Below, in pieces: positions 1 to 8,033 of a stretch of DNA of 64,000 nt. The position numbers were made by a program, and so were the translations under genes. Origin of the DNA: CALHVX01 sp964640725 (GTDB lineage: Bacteria > Pseudomonadota > Gammaproteobacteria > Pseudomonadales > Azotimanducaceae); assembly GCA_964640725.1 (NCBI GenBank), contig CAZXIJ010000016.1:1-64000 (forward strand). Direction: 5' to 3'. The notes under the pieces were generated by a model that was not told where the DNA came from, ran no database searches, and saw only the letters and a list, made by a program, of their open reading frames with translations. Position 1 is the first letter of the stretch. Every line of letters starts with the position of its first letter.

Positions 1-791
1 TGGTTGGCGAACGCAAACCACCAGACCAGAAACGCACCGCCAGCCACCCAGGCGTACCAGGCGAACACGTAAAAGCGCTGCGAGCGCAGCAGCCAGATAA
101 AGGCCACCAGCGCCAGCAGGCCGCTGATCAGCGCGGCCGTGCCCCCGGCCAGAATGTTCGCCACCATGTCCGGCGGGGCACTGGACAGCTCGGGCAGCAT
201 CAGAATGGCGGCACCGGCCATGGCAATGACGCCCATGAGGAACGAAAACTCTGCCGCGGCGAGGGGGCTCATGCCCAGCGCCATCGCGACCGCCAGGGTC
301 GTGCCGCTGCGGGTGATTCCGGGCAGAATCGCAAACGCCTGGGCGCAGCCGATCAGCAGCGCATCGCGCCAGCTCGGCTCCTCGGCTGTTCCGCGGGTGA
401 TGGTGTAGCGCGTGCTCCAGACGATCGCGCCGGTCACCAGCAGCAGCACGCCGGCAACGGCCGGGGTCGCAAACTGGGCTTCGATGAAGTCCCGGGCTGC
501 GAGCGCGACGACAATCGCCGGCACCGTGGCCAGCGCCAGCTTGCCGATATAGCGCCAGGCGTCTGCGGCGCCCTTCAGCGCGCCCATCGCAAGGGCAAAC
601 ACCCGGCGAAAATAGAACAGCACGATCGCGATCAACGTCGCCAGGTGCAGGGCGACCTCGAACAGGATCCCCCCTTCCGGCGTGGTGCCCAGCAACGCCT
701 GGGTCATGACCAGATGACCGGAACTGGAGACCGGCAGGAACTCCGTGAGCCCCTGAACGATTCCCAAAATGATGGCGTCGAGCATATCCAT
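1..791 (-). CDS. uppP: Undecaprenyl-diphosphatase UppP (BacA), 3' end cut by window
   Basis: Integral membrane phosphatase that recycles undecaprenyl pyrophosphate to the monophosphate for peptidoglycan and other envelope polymers. Translated from the ATG at 791, it opens with DAIILGIVQGLTEFLPVSSS, the conserved N-terminal UppP block carrying the Q/ExxxE element. The second signature, LPGITRSGTT, follows about 160 residues in. Hydrophobic segments run throughout. About 263 codons are visible; the family is usually 265-275 residues, so only a few C-terminal residues are missing. Another ATG two codons downstream (785) is possible. It is transcribed away from the alcohol dehydrogenase, with a 53-bp divergent gap. 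Family assignment is secure. Confidence 0.95.
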   Translation of the reverse strand, partial: MDMLDAIILGIVQGLTEFLPVSSSGHLVMTQALLGTTPEGGILFEVALHLATLIAIVLFYFRRVFALAMGALKGAADAWRYIGKLALATVPAIVVALAARDFIEAQFATPAVAGVLLLVTGAIVWSTRYTITRGTAEEPSWRDALLIGCAQAFAILPGITRSGTTLAVAMALGMSPLAAAEFSFLMGVIAMAGAAILMLPELSSAPPDMVANILAGGTAALISGLLALVAFIWLLRSQRFYVFAWYAWVAGGAFLVWWFAFAN

Positions 792-844
792 GGGGGCGCA
801 GTCTAACGGTAGACTGGGCACGGCGCAGCGAAACAGGTACCACC

Positions 845-2103
845 ATGCCCTTCACCACTGAGGCTGCCGTTCTGACAGCCAACAGCGGTAGCCGCTGCGA
901 GCTGCAGCCGCTGATCGTGCCCGACCCTGGCCCCCAGGAAATGATCGTCGAGCTCCGGGCCTGTGGCATCTGTCACACTGATCTTGGCTTTGCAGCCCAT
1001 GTCACTCGTCCAGCGGTCCTCGGCCACGAAGGTGCCGGCGTCGTGTCCCAGGTTGGCGAGCGGGTCACCCGCTTTGCCCCCGGCGATCGCGTTGTCCTGA
1101 CGTTCTCAGCCTGTGAACAGTGTCCCACTTGCACGAGCGGCCATCCGGCGTACTGCATGACGCACGCCAGCCGCAACTTCGACGGGGTCCGCCCGGGCGG
1201 CCAGCCGGGACTGACGGATGCAGCCGGCAGCCCGGTCTACAGCGCGTTCTTCGAGCAGTCCAGCTTCGCCCGCCACGCCCTCGTGCAGCAGGACAACGCG
1301 GTACCTGTTCCCGATCACGTGAGTTTTGCCGAGGCAGCGCCCCTGGGCTGCGGAATCCAGACCGGGGCCGGTGCCGTCCTGCGCAGCTTTGACGCTCAAG
1401 CCGGCGAGCCAATCGTCGTGTTCGGGTGCGGCGCGGTGGGTNNNNNNNNNNNNNNNNNNNNNNNNNNNNNNNNNNNNNNNNNNNNNNNNNNNNNNNNNNN
1501 NNNNNNNNNNNNNNNNNNNNNNNNNNNNNNNNNNNNNNNNNCTTTGACGCTCAAGCCGGCGAGCCAATCGTCGTGTTCGGGTGCGGCGCGGTGGGTCTGG
1601 CCGCCATTATGGCTGCCAGGGCTCGAGGCTGTGCCCCCATCATCGCCGTCGAGCCCCAGGAAGAGAGGCGCGCGCTGGCGCTTCGTTTCGGGGCCACGGA
1701 CAGCTTTACCGGAGACGAGGCAAACATTGCCGAACAGCTCCGCAGCCTCACCGGGGGCGGGGCACGCTACGCCCTGGAGGGTGTCGGAAAGCCGTTGGTC
1801 TACACCGCCGCGATCGAGTGCCTGCGCCCTGGCGGCATCTGCGGCACTCTGGCCTATCCGGGGGAATTCGGTGCGCCCGTCGCCCATCCGGGCGGGTTCG
1901 CGTTTATGAACACGACGCAGATCGGCATCATCGAAGGCGACAGCGATCCTGCGCGCTTCATTCCCGAGCTGATCGCCCTGGCCGACGCTGGCGACCTGCC
2001 CTATCGCCAACTCATCGCAACCTACCCCTTCGCGCAGATCAACGACGCGCTGGCCGATGCGGCAGCAGGCCATGTGGTCAAAGCCGTTCTTACCTTCGAC
2101 TAG
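845..2103 (+). CDS. Zinc-dependent alcohol dehydrogenase (aryl/class III type), interrupted by an artefactual gap
   Basis: NAD-dependent medium-chain alcohol dehydrogenase. Visible zinc features: catalytic CGICHTD (Cys43), GHE at about residues 60-62, and the structural-zinc cysteines 90, 93, 96 and 104. The Rossmann motif is GCGAVGLAA. The reading frame is broken only by a 100-N gap (1442-1541) flanked by an exact 55-bp duplication. Removing 155 nt joins the two halves in frame and gives about 367 residues, the normal family length, ending at TAG 2101-2103. The substrate is unknown; aryl or aliphatic alcohols would suit a hydrocarbon degrader. The next gene starts 87 bp downstream. Confidence 0.9.
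1387..1596. repeat. 55-bp direct duplication around a 100-N gap (scaffolding artefact)
   Basis: Bases 1387-1441 are repeated exactly at 1542-1596, separated by 100 N (1442-1541). Collapsing one copy plus the N's removes 155 nt and restores the alcohol dehydrogenase frame. The same geometry recurs at 31296-31505 and 59114-59323. Confidence 0.95.
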
Positions 2104-2118
2104 CGTGGCCCCACCCGG

Positions 2119-2151
2119 CCGTCACCGAACAGTCACAATCTGCCGCATAAT
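2119..2151 (+). promoter_or_regulatory. Candidate Pho box and -10 upstream of GAPDH-ArsJ
   Basis: Two 7-bp direct repeats, CCGTCAC (2119-2125) and CAGTCAC (2130-2136), are spaced by 4 nt. This is the 11-bp periodicity of a PhoB box (consensus CTGTCAT-N4-CTGTCAY). CATAAT at 2146-2151 sits 9 nt downstream, where a PhoB-activated -10 element is expected. Inference only. Confidence 0.45.
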
Positions 2152-2190
2152 CTGAGCGGCCGCACGTTATGCAAGATGGGAGCCTCTGCC

Positions 2191-3189
2191 ATGTCCCGAA
2201 TCGCCATCAACGGCCTCGGCCGCATCGGCCGCCTCCTCGTCCGACAGCTGTATGAGCGGGACAACCTGAAGCTGGTCGCCGTGAACGAAATCGCGGGCGA
2301 CGCGGCACAGGCCGCGCAGCTCCTGGCCCGGGACTCGCTGCACGGTGCCTGGAGCACTCAGACCGCCGAACGGGATGGACAGCTGCTGCTCGACGAACAA
2401 CCAGTGCCCTACAGCCAGGAGCCGGATCCCGGGGCGCTGCCCTGGGAAGACCTGGATCTGGATCTGGTGATCGACTGCACGGGCCAGTTCAAGACTCGCG
2501 ATCGGCTGGCCCCCTATCTGGGGCGGAGCGCGCCGAAGGTGCTGGTTTCGGCGCCGCTGCCCGACGACATTCCAAATATTGTCTTCGGGGTCAACGACGG
2601 TGCGGAGCCGCTCAGCGATTCTCTGCTGTCAGCTGCATCCTGCACGACCAACTGCATCGCGCCGATCGTTCGCGCGCTGGTTGACCACCACGGCATCGAT
2701 CGGGGCACCTTCACCACGGTGCACTGTTTCACCAACACGCAGGCGCTGCTGGATCGCTTTCACAAGGATCCGCGCCGCGCTCGGGCCGCCGGCACGTCGC
2801 TGATCCCTACCACGACCGGCTCCGCTGCCGCCATTGGCAGGGTTGTGCCCGAGGTTCGCGGCAAGCTGGATGGCATCGCCATTCGCGTCCCCGTCGCCAA
2901 TGCGTCCATCGCCGACTGCGTGTTTGAGCTGTCGCGGCCCACGACGCTCGATGCGGTGCGGCATACCCTGCAGACTGCAGCGTCTGCCCAGCCCGACATC
3001 CTCGGTTACGAAGCGCAACCCTTGGTATCCGTCGACTACCTGGGAGATCGCCGCAGCAGCGTGGTTGACGCGCCGTCGCTGCGCCTGATCGACGGCACTC
3101 ATCTGAAGGTCCTGGCCTGGTACGACAACGAAAGCGGTTACGTGGCACGCATGGTGGATCTGGCCGAGGCGATGCTCGCCGCGCCCTAG
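2191..3189 (+). CDS. Glyceraldehyde-3-phosphate dehydrogenase, ArsJ-associated type
   Basis: Type I GAPDH of about 332 residues. The N-terminal dinucleotide fold begins RIAINGLGRIGR. The catalytic Cys151 lies in SCTTNC, the partner His178 in TTVHC, and the end carries WYDNESGY. I start at ATG 2191, with GGGAG at 2178-2182 as ribosome site, rather than the upstream ATG at 2176. In known arsenate-resistance pairs this enzyme makes 1-arseno-3-phosphoglycerate, which ArsJ exports. The arsJ gene begins 29 bp downstream, so an arsenate role is more likely than central glycolysis. The residue after the second beta strand is VNE rather than the common VND. No arsR or arsC is adjacent. Confidence 0.9.
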   Translation: MSRIAINGLGRIGRLLVRQLYERDNLKLVAVNEIAGDAAQAAQLLARDSLHGAWSTQTAERDGQLLLDEQPVPYSQEPDPGALPWEDLDLDLVIDCTGQFKTRDRLAPYLGRSAPKVLVSAPLPDDIPNIVFGVNDGAEPLSDSLLSAASCTTNCIAPIVRALVDHHGIDRGTFTTVHCFTNTQALLDRFHKDPRRARAAGTSLIPTTTGSAAAIGRVVPEVRGKLDGIAIRVPVANASIADCVFELSRPTTLDAVRHTLQTAASAQPDILGYEAQPLVSVDYLGDRRSSVVDAPSLRLIDGTHLKVLAWYDNESGYVARMVDLAEAMLAAP

Positions 3190-3218
3190 CGCGCGGCCGC
3201 GCCTGAAGAGCCCCCCGG

Positions 3219-4427
3219 ATGCGCCACTACCTGACGAGCACGATCAGCTACTGGGCATTTACGCTGACCGACGGCGCGCTGCGCATGCTGGTCGTGCTGC
3301 ATTTTCATCAGCTGGGCTACGGCCCGCTGGCAATCGCCATGCTGTTTCTGTTCTACGAAGTGTTCGGGATCGTCACGAATCTGATCGGCGGGCTCCTGGC
3401 CGCGCGCATCGGCCTTGCCTGGACGCAGATGACCGGGCTGGCGCTGCAGGTTGCCGGGCTTGGGCTGCTGCTGGTCAGCGATGCCCCCGGGGTGGCGCTG
3501 GTGATGTTCGCCCAGGCGCTGAGCGGCATCGCCAAGGACCTGAACAAACTCAGCGCCAAGAGCGGCGTCAAGTTTGTCGTGCCGGAGGGTGCCGACCCGC
3601 GACTCTACCGCGCCGTGGCCTGGCTCACCGGATCGAAGAACCTGTTGAAAGGCGTGGGGTTCTTCCTGGGCGGATGGCTGCTGGCTCAGCTCGGCTTTGC
3701 GAGCGCTGTAACCGTGCTCCTAGCGTTGCTGATCGGGCCCCTGCTGCTCGGACTCTGGGGCTTTGACCGAGCGCTGGGGCGCACCACCTTCAAACCAAAG
3801 TTCCGCCAGCTGCTATCCAAAAGCCCCCGGATCAACTGGCTGTCTGGGGCTCGTTGCCTGCTCTTCGGAGCGCGGGACGTATGGTTCGTCGTGGCCGTTC
3901 CCGTCTACCTGCAGTCTGTGCTGGGTTGGTCCAGCACGGCAGTCGGGACCCTGCTCGCGGGCTGGATAATCGGCTACGGCGTGGTACAGATGCTGGCGCC
4001 AGCGATCACCGGCACCCGGCGGGGCAAAGATACCGGCGCGGCTGCCAGCACGCGCTGGGGCGCTGCGATGACCGGCGTACCGGTGCTGCTGGCCGCGGTC
4101 CTGGTCCCGGCGGCGGGCGGCGGGCAGACCGCGCCGGTGCTGATCGCGGGCCTGCTCGTCTTCGGCGCTCTGTTCGCCGTAAACTCAGCAATCCACTCGT
4201 ACCTGATCGTGCGCTTCGCAGCGCATGACGGCGTGTCTTTGGACGTTGGCTTTTACTACATGTCGAACGCGGCCGGCCGCCTGCTCGGCACCGTACTGTC
4301 CGGAGCAATCTATCAGAACTGGGGACTGGCGCCGTGTCTGGTGGCTTCGTCCGTGATGCTGCTGCTGGCGACACTTGCCAGCGCCCGCCTTGAGCGCCTG
4401 CAGCCGGCAAGCGAAGGCGCGGCTTAG
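3219..4427 (+). CDS. arsJ: Organoarsenical efflux MFS permease ArsJ
   Basis: A 402-residue major-facilitator protein opening with YWAFTLTDGALRMLV and HFHQLGYGPL, the N-terminal signature I associate with ArsJ. It extrudes 1-arseno-3-phosphoglycerate made by the neighbouring GAPDH, conferring arsenate resistance. Hydrophobic segments run the whole length. It follows GAPDH by 29 bp on the same strand and presumably shares its promoter. Its stop (4425-4427) overlaps the stop of the convergent PiT-like gene, leaving no room for a terminator between them. Confidence 0.9.
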   Translation: MRHYLTSTISYWAFTLTDGALRMLVVLHFHQLGYGPLAIAMLFLFYEVFGIVTNLIGGLLAARIGLAWTQMTGLALQVAGLGLLLVSDAPGVALVMFAQALSGIAKDLNKLSAKSGVKFVVPEGADPRLYRAVAWLTGSKNLLKGVGFFLGGWLLAQLGFASAVTVLLALLIGPLLLGLWGFDRALGRTTFKPKFRQLLSKSPRINWLSGARCLLFGARDVWFVVAVPVYLQSVLGWSSTAVGTLLAGWIIGYGVVQMLAPAITGTRRGKDTGAAASTRWGAAMTGVPVLLAAVLVPAAGGGQTAPVLIAGLLVFGALFAVNSAIHSYLIVRFAAHDGVSLDVGFYYMSNAAGRLLGTVLSGAIYQNWGLAPCLVASSVMLLLATLASARLERLQPASEGAA

Positions 4428-5482
4428 AAGCTGGGCATCTCGCCAGTCGCGATCCAGGGCATGGAAAAGGCCAGCAAGATGCTGACAATCAGGCCGAAAA
4501 ACGCCCGGCCCATATCGAAACCAACGTCTCGAAGGGCCTCTCGATTACTCCGTGCGCCAGTGAGCCAGGCGGTCGCCAGCTCCCGGCCGGCCAGCAGCCC
4601 GAGGAACACCCAGGTGGTGCTCATGGGCACATCGTTCAGCTCCTTGAAGTAGTACAGCACCAGGCCGTAGATGAAGTCGATGATGGTCGCCGAGCGGATA
4701 TCAGAGGTGTTGATCTTGACCAGCACGATCTGCTGAATCTTGCCGCCGCGTGTGGCAAAGATGTAGGCGTGCAGCACCAGCATAACGACCGTTGCCAGCA
4801 CGATGATCATCGGGTCGAAGCGGACCACGGTAGCGCCGTCGATGACCTGCGTCGTGCGTGGCAGATAGACGAAGATGTTGGCGAGATCCTGCATGAGCCA
4901 CTGGGACCACAGGAATGCCGTCGACAGCCACTGCAACACCACCCAGTAAGGCGCGGGCGCGCGGTCCCGGGTATTGAGCACCCATCGCTCAAAGGTCCGG
5001 GCTACGATCAGATAGATGACACCGCCTGCGGCGAAGGCCACCACGTAGCCCAGGGCGGACTTGACCATCATCTTTTCAAGCACCCCTTCCGTCGCCGCCC
5101 CACCGGTCATGGCAAACAGCGTGAGTACCAGAAAGGTCGTCGATACGGGAATGCCGAAGCGAGTCAGGATCAGCAGCACGAACGGCGGCACGGCATGCCA
5201 CCACTGAATGCCGCCGTCCGGAAAGGGAATACGATTCAGGCGACCAAAACCGATATCGCCATTCAGCGCCCACATGCCGTAGACCATAATGACGACGATG
5301 ATGCTGGAGGCATACAGCCACAGGAACCACCAGGGGCGGGCGGCGTTCGAGGCCAGAAATGTACCGAGAGTCTGGATCGCATCGTTCGCAACGATGGAGT
5401 ATGCGGCCAGCAGAAAGCCGACTACCGCGAGTATCTCAAGTCCTGCCAAGGGTCTATCTCTCTTGCGGGCGGATACCGGCAA
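4424..5482 (-). CDS. PiT-like (phosphate transporter family) membrane protein, divergent
   Basis: A 352-residue, strongly hydrophobic protein. Two halves each carry a degenerate PiT-family signature: AND (32-34) followed by PVSTT (112-116), and QDLAN (198-202) followed by PMSTT (286-290). In inorganic phosphate transporters the equivalent GxND and P(I/V)STTH elements occur once per inverted repeat, so the internal duplication supports a PF01384-like fold. The substrate is not deducible, and the final His of STTH is absent in both halves (STTF, STTW). It lies 62 bp downstream of the acyl-CoA dehydrogenase pair on the same strand and converges with arsJ. Confidence 0.6.
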   Translation of the reverse strand: MPVSARKRDRPLAGLEILAVVGFLLAAYSIVANDAIQTLGTFLASNAARPWWFLWLYASSIIVVIMVYGMWALNGDIGFGRLNRIPFPDGGIQWWHAVPPFVLLILTRFGIPVSTTFLVLTLFAMTGGAATEGVLEKMMVKSALGYVVAFAAGGVIYLIVARTFERWVLNTRDRAPAPYWVVLQWLSTAFLWSQWLMQDLANIFVYLPRTTQVIDGATVVRFDPMIIVLATVVMLVLHAYIFATRGGKIQQIVLVKINTSDIRSATIIDFIYGLVLYYFKELNDVPMSTTWVFLGLLAGRELATAWLTGARSNREALRDVGFDMGRAFFGLIVSILLAFSMPWIATGEMPSF

Positions 5483-5544
5483 GGCCCGGGCTGCTCCCCG
5501 CAGCCCGCTTGCCAGCCATGACGACGATCGTCACCAGCGCCGGA

Positions 5545-6759
5545 TCAGGATCCGGTCGGCACCTCGTTGAACGGAATACCCTTGTCCATGCGCGGTTCCT
5601 GAGGCAGTCCCAGCACGCGTTCGGCAATGATGTTGGCCATGATCTCGTCCGTACCGCCAGCAATGCGCAGCCCGGGGATCGCCATGTAGGTGTCCTGGAA
5701 CAGCGCGCCGAACTGATCGTCGAACGCCTTGTCGCGCACAATGCCTTCCTGTTCCAGCAGGTCCATCGCAAAGGACGCCATGTCCTGGGACTTGACGGCC
5801 CCGACCAGCTTGCCGATGGAGTTTTCCGGCCCGGGAATCGCGCCGCGGGACAAAGCCGACAGGGTCCGGTAAGCGGTGTACTTGAGGCCGGCTTCCTGCA
5901 CATACCAGCTCGCCAGCTTGCTGCGCACGGCGCTGTCTTCGATCGCCAGGTCATCGCCAATGTGGACCGTTTCTGCCAGCTCCGCCAGGGCGTTAAAGTT
6001 CACCCCGCCCCCGCCGGCACCGATGCTGGCCCGCTCGTTCATGAGCGTGGTCAGGGAGACCTGCCAACCCTGGCCGATCTCGCCCAGGCGCTGACTGTCG
6101 GGAATGCGCACATCGGTAAAATAGACTTCGTTGAAATTGGCGTCGCCAGACAGTTGCCGGATGGGCTTGATCTCAATGCCCGGGCTCTTCATGTCGACGT
6201 AAAAGTAGGTCAGGCCCTTGTGCTTGGCCACGGTCGGGTCCGTCCGCACGACCAGGATGCCCCAGTCAGAGTAGTGGGCGCCGGAGGTCCAGATCTTCTG
6301 GCCGTTGATCACCCACTCGTCGCCGTCTTTTTCCGCCTTGGTGCGCAGCGCCGCAAGGTCACTGCCGCCTGCCGGCTCACTGAACAGCTGACACCAGATA
6401 TCTTCGCCGCTGGCGAGCCTTGGCAGAAAGCGACGCTTGTCGTCTTCGTTGGCCCAGGTCATGAGCGTTGGCGCTGCCATGCCCTGGCCAATGCTGAAAA
6501 CGCCGGTCTCCGGCGAATCCACCTTGGCTTCTTCCTGATTCAGAATGACCTGCTGAATCGCGTTGGCATCCCGGCCGCCGTACTCCGCCGGCCAGCGAAT
6601 GCAGGCCCAGCCCGCGTCGGCCTTGGTTTTTTGCCAGCGCTTGGCTCGAGCCATGGCGTCCAGCCCTTCGAGGTCTTTCCGGCTCGGCACGTTGGCCTTG
6701 AGCCAGCTTCGCGCTTCTGTCCGAAACTGCGCTTCCGCAGCACTGTCTTCAAAATCCAT
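5545..6759 (-). CDS. Acyl-CoA dehydrogenase, alpha-type partner
   Basis: A 404-residue flavoprotein of the acyl-CoA dehydrogenase family. It shows the FAD-binding stretch QLFSEPAGGSDLA, then INGQKIWTSGA, and the C-terminal GGTDEIMANIIAERVLG. It follows a second, different acyl-CoA dehydrogenase by 10 bp in one transcription unit. Adjacent unequal dehydrogenases of this kind (for example the mycobacterial FadE pairs) form alpha2beta2 enzymes for bulky or side-chain acyl-CoAs. I therefore expect a heterotetramer rather than two independent enzymes. The specific acyl-CoA is unknown. Confidence 0.9.
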   Translation of the reverse strand: MDFEDSAAEAQFRTEARSWLKANVPSRKDLEGLDAMARAKRWQKTKADAGWACIRWPAEYGGRDANAIQQVILNQEEAKVDSPETGVFSIGQGMAAPTLMTWANEDDKRRFLPRLASGEDIWCQLFSEPAGGSDLAALRTKAEKDGDEWVINGQKIWTSGAHYSDWGILVVRTDPTVAKHKGLTYFYVDMKSPGIEIKPIRQLSGDANFNEVYFTDVRIPDSQRLGEIGQGWQVSLTTLMNERASIGAGGGGVNFNALAELAETVHIGDDLAIEDSAVRSKLASWYVQEAGLKYTAYRTLSALSRGAIPGPENSIGKLVGAVKSQDMASFAMDLLEQEGIVRDKAFDDQFGALFQDTYMAIPGLRIAGGTDEIMANIIAERVLGLPQEPRMDKGIPFNEVPTGS

Positions 6760-6769
6760 GGTCTGCTCC

Positions 6770-7888
6770 CTAAGCCGCGTGCGCGCTGCGCGCCGCCTTG
6801 ATCAGTTTCTCCTGCCACAGGTGCTCGCTGCCGATCGCGACCGCCAGCAGCTTGCTGCGCCGGTAGTAAAACTGGCAATCGAATTCCCAGGTGTAGCCCA
6901 TGCCGCCATGGGTCTGAATGTTTTCCTTTGAGGCGTAGTAGTAGGCCTGGGTGCTGCCAACGCGGGCCGTCGCTGCCGCGAGGGGCAGCTCGTCGGCGTT
7001 GGTGTTCAGCGCCCAGGCACCAAAGTAGGCGTTCGAGCGAGCCAGCGTATTCTTGACATACATGTCGGCAAGCTTGTGCTTGATGGCCTGGTAGGAAGCG
7101 ATGGGACGACCAAAGGCATAGCGCCCCAGGGCATATTCCTTGGCCATGTCCAGGCAGGCATCGCTGCCCCCGAGCTGCTCCCAGGCAAACAGCACCGCAG
7201 CGCGATCCAGTATCGACTGCAGCATGCGCCAGCCCTGGCCATCGGCGCCGAGGCGTTCGGCGTCGGCATTGTTGAGGACCAGGTGCGCGTGCGGGCGCGT
7301 CGGGTCGACGGTCGCGATCGGCTCCAGCGTCACGCCGTCCTGATCGAGGGGCACCAGATACATCGTGGCGCCGTCACCCTTGTCGCTGGCGGCCACGACG
7401 ACGGCGACCTGGGCGATGGGCGCGTCTGCGACGACCGGCTTGGTGCCAGACAGCTGGCCTTTCCGTGCGACGGTTTCGAGCCGGTCAGCGCTGGGCTGGC
7501 CGCCGCCTTCGGCGTACGCAAAGGTCGCCACGATTTCGCCGCTGGCCAGCTTTGGCAGCCACTCGGCCTTCTGGGCCTTGCTGCCCGCCAGCATGAGCGC
7601 TTCGGTAGCGAGGTAAACAGACGAGGAGAACGGTACCGGTGCTGCTGCGCGGCCCAGCTCTTCGGCAATGACCGCCAGTTCCAGGTACGACAGGCCGAGG
7701 CCACCGTATTCCTCAGGAATCGTGGTCGCGGTCCAGCCCATCTCGGCCATGGTCCGCCACAGATCGGCGGCATACAGCTCGTCGGTATCAAGCACCCGGC
7801 GCACGACCGCTGGCGGACAGTGGTCCTGCAGCAAGCCCCGGGCCTGGTCCCGCAACATCATCTGCTCTTCGGCAAATTCGAAGTTCAT
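6770..7888 (-). CDS. Acyl-CoA dehydrogenase, partner carrying the conserved catalytic-Glu region
   Basis: A 372-residue acyl-CoA dehydrogenase, first gene of the minus-strand unit that includes the 404-residue partner. The N-terminal helical domain is followed by EEYGGLGLSYLE and a C-terminal QTHGGMGYTWEFD, which contains the usual catalytic Glu position. The mid-domain FAD/substrate loop is degenerate (YAEGGGQPSAD in place of the normal TEPxxGSD). This fits a division of labour between the two subunits. A palindromic site lies 107-132 bp upstream of the start. Confidence 0.9.
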   Translation of the reverse strand: MNFEFAEEQMMLRDQARGLLQDHCPPAVVRRVLDTDELYAADLWRTMAEMGWTATTIPEEYGGLGLSYLELAVIAEELGRAAAPVPFSSSVYLATEALMLAGSKAQKAEWLPKLASGEIVATFAYAEGGGQPSADRLETVARKGQLSGTKPVVADAPIAQVAVVVAASDKGDGATMYLVPLDQDGVTLEPIATVDPTRPHAHLVLNNADAERLGADGQGWRMLQSILDRAAVLFAWEQLGGSDACLDMAKEYALGRYAFGRPIASYQAIKHKLADMYVKNTLARSNAYFGAWALNTNADELPLAAATARVGSTQAYYYASKENIQTHGGMGYTWEFDCQFYYRRSKLLAVAIGSEHLWQEKLIKAARSAHAA

Positions 7889-7994
7889 GGGCTCCCCTCA
7901 GATTTCTCAACAGCTGCGGATCATAGCGGAATGATCCGCGCGCGGTGAATCGACAGGGCGAATTTCGCCCGGATTTCAGCCGGCCGCTCTGGCC

Positions 7995-8033
7995 CGTTCC
8001 CTGAACGCGTTCAGGGAACGCGTTCAAGGAACG
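7995..8033. promoter_or_regulatory. 26-bp perfect palindrome with overlapping third half-site; likely operator for the acyl-CoA dehydrogenase unit
   Basis: Bases 7995-8020 are a perfect 26-bp palindrome centred between 8007 and 8008, with core GAACGCGTTC. The core repeats 13 bp later (8016-8025), giving two near-identical tandem copies (8003-8020 and 8016-8033) that run into the preceding gene's stop. No T-tract follows, so a simple terminator is less likely. The GAAC-N-CGTT core resembles the operator at 13774-13814. Confidence 0.6.

Noticed and set aside
1442..1541. Frameshifted alcohol dehydrogenase pseudogene
   Set aside because: The apparent frame change disappears when the 55-bp duplicate plus 100 N is removed; the gene is intact.
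5359..6801. 480-codon open frame on the plus strand
   Set aside because: Antisense to the acyl-CoA dehydrogenase, which has clear family motifs; the frame has none.
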